Shown here: positions 60,201 to 64,000 of the stretch, in pieces
Layout of the letters: each line of letters opens with the position of its first letter
How positions within the stretch are numbered: the stretch's first letter is position 1
DNA from: Pyrrhosoma nymphula
Taxonomy: Eukaryota > Arthropoda > Insecta > Odonata > Coenagrionidae
Direction of reading: 5' to 3'
Assembly: GCA_963573305.1 (NCBI GenBank)
Contig: OY754330.1
Coordinates: 7,440,001 to 7,504,000 of the forward strand
DNA length: 64,000 nt
The notes under the pieces: generated by a model
Databases searched by the model: none
Told to the model about the DNA's origin: nothing
Seen by the model: only the letters and a program-made list of their open reading frames with translations
Made by a program: the position numbers and the translations under genes

Positions 60201-61744
60201 GCTGTAAAAAGCAAAACCGGTCGTGCAGTATATGCTATCACAGTGGAAGTTGCCCAATTTCATTAATTGCAGTTAATTTTAGACACAGTTTCTTCAAGAA
60301 TTTTTGCAAGGGAGTGAAAATCTTAAGTTTACCAAGTCACTGTGTTACTCATGGCCCAATGGCAATATCATGAAACATCAATAAAATAATAAGAACTTAG
60401 GCAAAACTTATCATGAATTTGGCACAATTATTAGTGACAATTAATGTTACTTTGGAAAGACAATATCTAATTTAGAGATTATTAAAAGTTAAAGACTAAT
60501 TATACAAGGAATATGCAAACAAATCAACTATTGTCCATGAGATTTTAGGGAGTCAAGCTACAACAAGAGTAGATGGTTAATATCCATAAGTTAATCCTTA
60601 TATTTAGGTATGGGGAAGATATTTAATCCTTCAAACGCCGGCTTCTACCACATGATGCACAACATGATGCTAATTTTGGAGGACAACCTTTAACAGGGTC
60701 ACCCAGTGCAAGTGCACATTAGTGTGATATTCCACAGACGAGGAAATCACCTTTTGACCGGGATTCGATCCCGGATCCCTTGATTTAGCGCAGAGTGCTT
60801 TAGCTGATTAAGCAACCGAGGCATCCTCCCCTGTGGATTTTTGAGGGCTTTGTAGCAACATGTTGCTCTGGACTGCCAGGCATATGACGTCACTAAAGCA
60901 GTCCAAGGCGTGCACATAGCGCCAGTGTCTGCGAGGATGGAACAAATTGAGGTGTTTGCTCTTTTTGACTAATTTTGTTTGGCCAAATTGAGCAAACACG
61001 AGGAGGGCGCCTCGGTAGCTTAAGCACTTGGTGTGAAATCGAGGGATCCAGGTTCGAGTCTCGGTCACGGCGAATGATTTTTCGTCCGTGTAACATAGCA
61101 TAAGCATGGTGCTAGCTGTTTGTCAGATGCTACGCTCGGTGGCAGTCCACCAGTCGAATCATATGCATGCTAGCCATCGAGTGCCTTGTGCCTAGAATGC
61201 ATTTGCAGCATGCCGTGCAACCTTTTCAACGGGTTTATCTTTCAATCAAAAAAACTTCTACACTTTGTGTTTCTCACACAAAGAAACATGGCACCCAGGG
61301 TGCAGAACCTAAATAGAAGTGGGCATTCAAAGGGTTAATTAAAACAACGTAGATAATATTGATACAGGTAGGGAAAACTTATAAAGAAATAAGCATGGAG
61401 TGATCAATAAAAACAAAAGTACCTAGTACTTTGGCACACGCCTCAACACTCTCGGTGGAGAGCAGTTGATGCAGTAGTGATAATGAAGAAGCTCACAAAA
61501 TGCTTCAATGACTTGAGAAACATTACCTGATGTATAATTAGTTGGTTTGCAGGGACAAGGGCTTCACAAAATTCACAAGGAAGGGCAACCAGATCCTCCT
61601 CCCCACCAGACTGGCCAGAAGATGATAGCCTCGCGTATGAGGGTAGCTTTGTTAAGTGGAGGCTGTCACTGAAGAGGGCTGCCACATCACTATCAATACT
61701 ATCCTGTCCTGCAGCATAAGTCCTCAAAGGCTTGTCCATTCCAT
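33144..61744 (-). CDS. TRAFD1: TRAF-type zinc finger domain protein 1-like gene, six 3' exons (5' end outside or not found)
   Basis: TRAFD1 (FLN29) is a cytosolic negative regulator of innate TLR/RIG-I signalling in vertebrates; the insect role is not established by sequence. Exons: 61744-61527, 59770-59489, 54812-54689, 38918-38562, 33457-33379, 33243-33144 (stop). Every junction is GT-AG and phase-compatible: 1160 bases give 386 codons after the first split codon, with no internal stop. Module 1 reads LPCEFCEA...IIHQ and is completed by TAC from the next exon; module 2 reads LPCEFCNE...YEHQ completed by TQC. The same pair of C2HC modules, about 90-100 residues apart, is found in vertebrate TRAFD1. 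The C-terminal half is basic and low-complexity (RRNRLPNEVV, KQPNHFSNPP, RGGGRTTG). N-terminal TRAF zinc fingers were not found in 61745-64000. The last acceptor is the weakest call. Confidence 0.85.
33379..33457 (-). CDS. TRAFD1: TRAFD1-like small exon
   Basis: Acceptor CTTTTGTAG|ACCATG at 33457 and donor AGCAG|GTCAGT at 33379. It reads HVYSELPAYVPRTRKQPNHF in the frame required by the previous exon. Confidence 0.78.
33500..33690. repeat. degenerate ATGTGGCC/CATGGCGGTCC short-word repeat
   Basis: Words such as CATGTGGAC, ATTGTGGCC, GGCGGTCC, GATGTGGCC and ATGGACC recur in both orientations. It is compositionally similar to 4880-5085. Confidence 0.55.
33815..33911. repeat. perfect 40-bp-arm palindrome
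   Basis: CATAATAAGAACTAAGATAT... is repeated exactly in reverse complement. Arms of 40 bases flank a 17-base spacer with (TCTG)n. Flanking GCACATTTCTCC occurs on both sides (33803 and about 33951), so it may have arisen with a local duplication. Confidence 0.85.
34074..36307. mobile_element. full-length Tc1/mariner-superfamily element in TRAFD1-like intron
   Basis: Terminal inverted repeats of about 31 bases start CAGTTGAGCC (34076) and end GGCTCAACTG (36305), both leading into GAGAGTTGTCCGATGACAG. A TA dinucleotide lies on each side (34074-34075, 36306-36307), as expected for this superfamily. Only two differences separate the ends. It carries a decayed transposase on the + strand. Confidence 0.9.
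34473..35757 (+). pseudogene. decayed transposase of the Tc1-type element
   Basis: Pieces in several frames follow family order: an N-terminal HTH with AEACGISSKSVGRILKEKYG (about 34613-34675), IAIDNFDEEAIRRHIHSYY, VLRKTGFKWRKL (34885), RLILLHAGTSEGFVPNA (35013), VMDNAPYHSIRINKSP (35190, second Asp), an EIDEIAKGNGHKVLR segment and a Ser/Asp/Glu-rich tail to 35757. The TDETW segment and the Glu segment are missing or altered, with many frameshifts, so the element is not self-mobile. Confidence 0.85.
36310..38540. other. TRAFD1-like intron, mostly unassigned
   Basis: Apart from a SINE-like piece (36631-36770) and a hairpin with AATACGAAGTTC/GAACTTCGTAT arms at 37470-37545 that resembles the ends of the Tigger-like element at 24.7 kb, no structure is recognised. 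Confidence 0.4.
36631..36770 (+). mobile_element. tRNA-derived SINE fragment
   Basis: TAGCTTGGTGGTCTGC looks like an A box and GTGGTTCAATTTC like a B box of a tRNA-type RNA polymerase III promoter, at tRNA-like spacing. No intact tRNA cloverleaf results, so it is not a tRNA gene. Confidence 0.55.
38562..38918 (-). CDS. TRAFD1: TRAFD1-like exon, basic C-terminal region
   Basis: Acceptor CTTTTCCAG|AGTATA at 38918 and donor AGAA|GTAAGT at 38562. Encodes YKPNG.NVETG.YRAIHKEDV, NAVRRNRLPNEVV and a short LLKQAQVMDQINAKLGL helix. Both phases agree with its neighbours although the upstream intron is 15.8 kb. Confidence 0.85.
39610..39960 (+). mobile_element. LINE reverse transcriptase fragment
   Basis: Frames combined read a DLTKAFN.V-like palm start (39630), GVPK.SVLGSLLF..HANDL (39740-39800), a TDDTTLIH-like YADD box (39838), and EMLNMSSDWFRDNELFINKTK (39895-39960). 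Order and spacing are those of Jockey/CR1-type LINEs. Multiple stops. It ends where the fold-back at 39962 begins. Confidence 0.7.
39962..40104. repeat. 143-bp fold-back related to 31372-31960
   Basis: AGTGACAAGTTATAAAAATC...CACTTGTC-type arms with CTCCAATGGCCGTAATAATG inverted. It shares GAGTGGTG.CAATTTATTA and TTTAAGAGGCCGTAGAG (just outside) with the 31.4-31.96 kb element, so one family has at least two copies here. Confidence 0.8.
40239..40540 (+). pseudogene. GIY-YIG-like endonuclease fragment of a Penelope-like element
   Basis: The frame 40239-40427 reads VSGVYKLTCDMCKKYTSG, where GVYKLTC..C...Y..G is the GIY-YIG start seen in Penelope-like retroelements, then FRNNN..SLFAKH. After a stop the next frame has ILSVEKKD and LEQVDIQKK. 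The nuclease is the domain that nicks target DNA in this class. A hammerhead motif lies 300 bases downstream, as expected at the ends of these elements. Confidence 0.6.
40829..40867 (+). ncRNA. hammerhead-ribozyme-like motif, locus C (full consensus)
   Basis: TAC (helix I), CTGATGA (40832-40838), helix II GTCAC-TCA-GTGAC (5 perfect pairs), GAAA (40853-40856), a 3-pair helix III ACC-TA-GGT, T at the cleavage position (40864), then GTA pairing with TAC. All invariant core bases are present. Followed by AATAAA. Confidence 0.7.
41530..42310. repeat. satellite-like degenerate repeat built on ACATCATTCC
   Basis: ACATCATTCCGAC-like words recur every 10-25 bases. On a larger scale, about 100 bases at 41994-42090 (GATGCCGGGCTAACAATGGAAG ... 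GATATCTGATGTGGAGCCAA) recur at 42205-42303. A hAT-like end (CCCTGGCATTTCCCTGACTTG, minus) at 41886-41963 is embedded in it. Confidence 0.7.
42621..45383. mobile_element. Tigger/pogo-type DNA transposon
   Basis: The left end is TA-CAGTAAACTCCCGATTATCCG. The right end is CGGATAATCGAGAGTTAACTG-TA. Extra GATTATCCG boxes lie just inside both ends (42648-42680, 45310-45345). The TA flanks fit a pogo-type target duplication. The element keeps a C-terminal transposase fragment, and 42700-44700 is filler of uncertain origin. Confidence 0.85.
44700..45208 (+). pseudogene. Tigger transposase C-terminal fragment
   Basis: LLKFWKKVAKLDAIHHVSQSW..VKP.TL.RSWRKLL (44730-44850) matches the end of the DDE domain of Tigger-type transposases. 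It continues NVDAENLEEWLTRDE and FQHVTDSDIV, then after a frame change SQALNFIDALLHYTKQWEYD. The catalytic DDD core and N-terminal DNA-binding domains are not in the element. Confidence 0.8.
45390..46460. other. TRAFD1-like intron, unassigned
   Basis: No exon or repeat recognised. 45880-46240 is somewhat GC-richer with open frames lacking known motifs. Confidence 0.35.
47030..47100 (-). other. unrecognised coding segment, copy 1 (ALKFEPDI)
   Basis: Within the open frame 47197-46967 the residues CALKFEPDIIGYFRAKLSDQ appear. A second copy with the same core is on the + strand at about 48590-48650. I do not recognise the protein. Confidence 0.5.
48319..48519 (+). other. unrecognised coding segment, copy 1 (YLHPK), preceded by an acceptor-like site
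   Basis: After TTTTTTTTCCTAG|GCATTCC the frame reads YLHPKIFEVDTDSLAS, then GKSKKRRHIVPS and ELDMILETLESSLLENYN to TAG at 48519. The related copy is at 49600-49780. The family is unknown to me. Confidence 0.5.
48540..48690 (+). other. unrecognised coding segment, copy 2 (ALKFEPDI)
   Basis: Reads ITPEILFP, then CALKFEPDIMGYYRANLSDP, and stops soon after. DNA and protein similarity to 47030-47100 is clear and inverted. Conservation at protein level with silent differences suggests the segment was once coding. Confidence 0.5.
49345..49500 (+). promoter_or_regulatory. possible promoter: CpG-rich block plus TATA box
   Basis: GACGGCGCGCCGCGGCGG at about 49360 is the most CpG-rich run in this part of the window, followed 100 bases later by TATAAAAAGG at 49461. 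This arrangement upstream of the YLHPK segment copy 2 is suggestive only. Confidence 0.3.
49600..49780 (+). other. unrecognised coding segment, copy 2 (YLHPK)
   Basis: After TTATTTCCTAG and GGCATTCC the reading is MALVYLHPKKIDMHTDSY, then EKFKAKKRSHIIPDSD and a stop. The shared pattern with copy 1 is YLHPK, DTDS/HTDS, EK, K.KKR.HI.P. A TATA-containing, CpG-rich block lies just upstream. Confidence 0.5.
51374..52425. mobile_element. pogo-type element with TACCGTA ends
   Basis: TACCGTATTTCTCCGAACATAG at the left and the complement of CTATATTCGGAGATGTACGGTA at the right, each followed inward by C-rich tracts. A minus-strand remnant near 51860-51760 (FKDIEE, AVSYRMIHEEAN) resembles the DNA-binding helix region of pogo/Tigger transposases. 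Confidence 0.75.
53003..54411. mobile_element. piggyBac-type non-autonomous element
   Basis: The left end ATAACCCTTTCATGACGG and the right end CGTAGTGAAAGGGTTAA share CCCTTTCA..ACG, with TTAA retained at the right and one change at the left. Internal inverted similarity (CTCGG.CC..GGG...GATAATCTC at 53135-53160 and 54220-54250) supports them as one element. No transposase. Confidence 0.6.
54689..54812 (-). CDS. TRAFD1: TRAFD1-like exon closing the second zinc module
   Basis: Acceptor CCAACTATCAG|ACTCAG at 54812 and donor GCTG|GTAAGT at 54689. It starts TQCTQTWPDDFN, giving the final Cys of the C2HC module, then VDLTYTYNGQPD. Ends in phase 1, as the next exon requires. Too short for a simple ORF search. 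Confidence 0.82.
54813..56730. other. TRAFD1-like intron, unassigned
   Basis: Apart from the short tandem repeat at 55683-55731, nothing recognisable. Frames at 55880-56220 on both strands lack known motifs. Confidence 0.35.
55683..55731. repeat. 17-bp tandem repeat, about 2.9 units
   Basis: Units of ACTTAGGGTGGCACAAC; the third is partial with one change. It contains TTAGGG once per unit but is not a telomeric array. Confidence 0.85.
56735..57265. repeat. GTAAATTACCG repeat clusters
   Basis: Two clusters (56735-56825 and 57185-57265) consist of GGTAATTTTCGTAAATTACC-like words in both orientations, each word nearly self-complementary. The AT-rich spacer between them has none. Confidence 0.7.
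58029..58062. repeat. solo terminal repeat of the 34.1-kb Tc1-type family
   Basis: CTGTCATCGGACAACTTTGA...GACTCAACTGTA matches the right end of the 34074-36307 element with a few changes, including the terminal TA. No opposite end is visible nearby. Confidence 0.75.
58147..58300 (+). pseudogene. psq/CENP-B-type helix-turn-helix of a Tigger-like transposase
   Basis: The open frame reads YFTAAAKHKVIKDAEDVGN, then AGRKHDVPESCIRRWRKDK, the DNA-binding domain found at the start of many pogo/Tigger transposases. The frame decays shortly afterwards and the catalytic domain is missing. Confidence 0.8.
59489..59770 (-). CDS. TRAFD1: TRAFD1-like exon with second PCEFC module
   Basis: Acceptor with a long pyrimidine tract ending TTGTTCAG|ACAGCG at 59770 and donor CATCAG|GTTTGT at 59489; 94 codons, phase 0 at both ends. 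Starts TACRPD (closing the first zinc module) and ends LLPCEFCNESFS...YEHQ. Confidence 0.88.
60108..60274. repeat. 167-bp fold-back with hammerhead-like centre
   Basis: AACTGCATTTAATGAAATTG...ACCGGTTTTGC is mirrored by GCAAAACCGGT...CAATTTCATTAATTGCAGTT. Arms of about 80 bases with few mismatches around a CAC centre. Confidence 0.88.
60189..60226 (+). ncRNA. hammerhead-ribozyme-like motif, locus D (one core change)
   Basis: GCAC (helix I), CTGAAGA (fits CUGANGA), a weak helix II (GC with GC, 8-base loop), AAAA where GAAA is required, a minimal helix III (AC-CG-GT), C, then GTGC pairing 4 of 4 with GCAC. The G-to-A change in the core should abolish cleavage. Confidence 0.5.
60735..60830 (-). 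mobile_element. tRNA-derived SINE, minus copy
   Basis: The minus strand reads GCCTCGGTTGCTTAATCAGC (A-box region) and GGGATCGAATCCCGGTC (B box). It lacks a normal anticodon arm, so it is not a tRNA gene. The plus-strand relative is at 61003. Confidence 0.7.
61003..61130 (+). mobile_element. tRNA-derived SINE, plus copy
   Basis: GCGCCTCGGTAGCTTAAGCACT (A-box region), GGATCCAGGTTCGAGTCTC (B box), GGTCACGGCGAATGATTTTT tail. It shares its whole head with the minus copy 170 bases away, so the two can pair as a hairpin. Confidence 0.7.
61527..61744 (-). CDS. TRAFD1: TRAFD1-like exon with first PCEFC module
   Basis: Acceptor TCATTCACAG|ATGG at 61744 and donor CATCAG|GTAATG at 61527. It starts with two bases of a split codon and ends in phase 0. 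Encodes DSIDSDVAALFS and then ALPCEFCEALVPANQLIIHQ. Confidence 0.88.
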
Positions 61745-62925
61745 CTGTGAATGAGAGAATACCTTCAACAGATACTGTCATCGACAACATACAGACGCAT
61801 GGGAACATAAGATGCAGCCACATTTCACTAGGGCATATACATTAAGCAATAGAAGTATTCACAGCACACGCAAAAGCCCGGCACTGTAAAAACAGCAGAT
61901 AATGGGGTCCATTGAAAAAACCTGCTTGAAAGGGAAACTTTTTCATAATATGAATTACTGGAATGCATTTATTACATTATTATTCAAGTAATAATATGCA
62001 GGGTTGCTACAGACCAGAAATTATGAAATTCCAGTACTTTTCCAGGTTTTCCAGGCCAAAATTTTCACTTTTCCAGGTTAAATATCCATTGAAAATATTC
62101 ATTAAAATAAAATAAGTAGGAATTTTAAGGAAAGTTCAAGAATAAGAGAAAACAGATTAACGCATGCACACCATGTAGTGATGACAATATGCATTATAGT
62201 GAAACACATGAAAACAGGTTTGTTTTCAACCTTTTATTAAACATAAATCCAAATCTAACAGATGGGTTATGATCAATAACGCTACCTGCCCCTCGGCCCC
62301 CTTGCATACCTACTACCCCTAATGGTGGAATTGGCTATAGAAGAACGAAGAACAATTCAAGGAGAGCGCATTTCTGCTAGTTCTCTTTAGCTGAGACCGA
62401 AACTTGAAGACAAGATAAAAAAGATATCTTCCATAAAAGCATCTCCACTGCATTTACGTTCATGATATAAAAATCATCGCAGTTGTAGTTTCCTAATGAC
62501 TACATAAACTGAATAAAAATGTTGTTTGCACATAAATCGTTGAAGTTTATGTTTCTTAATGGAATTTCATGCAATTTTTATGTACAAAATGAATGGTAGA
62601 TTGGTACATGAAGATTATGTAGAAATGCTTCTAACCTAAAATGAGGGAAACCTTCAATCGTATCGGCTGCTGTACCACTGGTGCATGCTTGGAAAGGAGA
62701 ATTTCTCCTTATATACAATTGGACTTGGATTGATCAATCAATTAAGAAAAAGGCACTGAGAAGAGTAGGACATGATTGAAATCTCATAAGAACTCAAAAG
62801 AAAAAGAGAGGCAACCTAATTCGGCATATTTTAAGATACAATTGTCTAATAATAATTACAGACTAAGACCTTGGCTGACATGCATGGAGCAAATAATGAA
62901 TGATGAGGAATTCATTCAAGTAATC
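61745..62925. other. upstream TRAFD1-like intron with a hAT-like end
   Basis: At 61999-62095 CAGGGTTGCTAC, then AAATTCCAGTACTTTTCCAGG with repeated TTTTCCAGG words, resembles the end of a hAT-type element also seen near 41.9 kb. No TRAFD1 N-terminal exon was found. Confidence 0.4.
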
Positions 62926-62929
62926 TACC

Positions 62930-64000
62930 AGCTGATTGGTAGGTTCTTGGACAGTCCCCATTATGTATCCCAATTTCATAGACATTGTCTCGCTTTCCCT
63001 CCTATGGATGGCCCGTTATTAGAGCCCTCTTCAATTCTTCATATCTTCTACCTCCTCTTATTTCGTCCAGAATTCCTACCCTCTTCCTTCCTCTTCCACG
63101 CTTCCCCAGTGTTCTCCCCTCTATCACTCTCTTCAACATGCCCTCTCCTCTCAAAACTTCCTCCATCCATCTCTTCTGCCTTCTCCGCACCTCCGCCACT
63201 AACTTCCTCTCTTCTCCAACCATATCCAATACCTCCTCATTTGTCTTCCTAGCCACCCAGCTCACCTGATCCATCCTCCAAACCCACATCTCAAAAGCCT
63301 CACGTCTACGCATATCCTCCCATCTCAAAGAACAAGTTTCCGATCCATTCAGTGCCACACTCCATATTAATCTTCACCAGCCTTTTCTTTACGTCTCTTC
63401 TCAGACCCCCCTCATCAATTCCCTTCTCTTCGAAACTGCTTCTTTAGAGAGTGCAATTCTGCATCTGATGTCCTTACCACTAAACCCATTCTCCTCCAAA
63501 ATACTACCCATATACGTAAATCGCTCCACCTGCTCTATCTTCTGCCCTCCCACCCTTATATTCAGCCCCGCCTTCTTACTTCTAGAAAATCTCATCACTT
63601 TCGTTGTCTTGTGATTTATCTCCACCTTTTGCACTGCACCTCTAACGCATTCATCATTGACTGTAACCCCTTGGCAGACTGACTAACCAATGCTTGATCA
63701 TCTGCAAATCTCGCTGGTTTTATCAGCTACCTTCCTATTTTTATTCCTACCTCCTTATCCCCCAATGCCTCCTTAACATTTCTTCTGAATACATGTTAAA
63801 AAGTAGCAGTGATGTGAGATTTAAGGCTTTCCCAGTGAATACTTGTGATGTAGATTTCTCGGGACTTCTCTCGGGATTTCCTGAGGACGATGGCAGACTA
63901 TGCTGTCGAAAGAACAATGCAACTCACCAACAGCAACATCGATAGTGGGCACCCTTGCCACATTCCCCGTCCTATCATGGCTCATCCCAATTTTCCATTG
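62930..64000 (-). mobile_element. LINE ORF2 remnant, C-terminal part, running off the window
   Basis: Minus strand from 64000 leftward: LLFNMYSEEM (63790) and a decayed DQALVSQSAKGLQSM (63700), then VEINHKTTKVMRFSR, FTYMGSILEENG, RIALSKEAVSKR (63634-63401), after a gap WSVALNGSETCSLRWED and MWVWRMDQVSW (63358 on) with a Lys/Arg-rich RRKRGRGRK-like tail. It matches the layout of the LINE at 0.8-2.6 kb. Multiple frameshifts. Confidence 0.85.

Larger units (their letters stand above)
60623..61338. mobile_element. piggyBac-type MITE with TTAA duplication
   Basis: TTAATCCTTCAAACGCCGGC at the left; the complement of the right end reads TTAACCCTTTGAATGCCCAC, followed in both by CTTCTA. TTAA flanks each side (60623-60626, 61335-61338). 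It contains two inverted tRNA-type SINE copies. Confidence 0.7.

Noticed and set aside
60735..61130. Two possible tRNA genes
   Set aside because: A and B boxes are present but the acceptor and anticodon arms do not pair, and the two copies share non-tRNA tails; a SINE family explains them better.

Overview
The window is eukaryotic, AT-rich and very dense in transposable elements. Proteins, GT-AG introns and mobile-element families point to an arthropod, most likely an insect; I cannot narrow the species. All three host genes I can support lie on the minus strand.

Host genes. (1) 7059-7727 is the 5' end of phosphatidylinositol 4-kinase alpha (PI4KA/PI4KIIIalpha): start codon and three phase-compatible coding exons, with the rest of the gene expected to the left or outside the window. 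(2) 15923-17092 is a complete 389-residue 26S proteasome subunit Rpn7/PSMD6 in one coding exon. (3) Six exons between 61744 and 33144 form the 3' part of a TRAFD1-like gene (TRAF-type zinc finger domain protein, FLN29). All five exon junctions agree in phase and the two PCEFC...HQ..C zinc modules are each completed across a splice junction. Its introns (up to 15.8 kb) are filled with transposons, which explains most of the right half of the window.

Layout. 0.8-2.6 kb: LINE ORF2 remnant split by a fold-back element. 4.3-5.1 kb: short-word repeats. 5.2-5.9 kb: IS630/Tc1-type transposase remnant. 7.1-7.7 kb: PI4KA exons. 9.1-9.6 kb: Ty3/gypsy remnant. 10.4 kb: fold-back repeat. 11.4-14.9 kb: DNA element with long inverted ends, invaded by an LTR element with a 4-bp target duplication. 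15.9-17.1 kb: PSMD6. 20.5-27.2 kb: Tigger/pogo-like elements, a LINE RT and several nested fold-backs. 27.4-31.9 kb: LINE ORF1 remnant and two inverted-repeat elements. 33.1-61.7 kb: TRAFD1-like gene with intronic elements (Tc1-like 34.1-36.3; LINE and Penelope-like remnants 39.6-40.9; satellite-like 41.5-42.3; Tigger 42.6-45.4; composite element 46.5-50.7; pogo remnant 51.4-52.4; piggyBac-type elements 53.0-54.4 and 60.6-61.3; Tigger-like 57.5-59.1). 62.9-64 kb: a second LINE, on the minus strand.

The most interesting signals are four minimal hammerhead-ribozyme-like motifs in different repeats, two of them matching the catalytic consensus completely; a composite fold-back element at 46.5-50.7 kb carrying two duplicated, unrecognised coding segments; and the TE-packed TRAFD1-like gene recovered from splice phase. 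No operons, CRISPR arrays or prokaryotic features are present.
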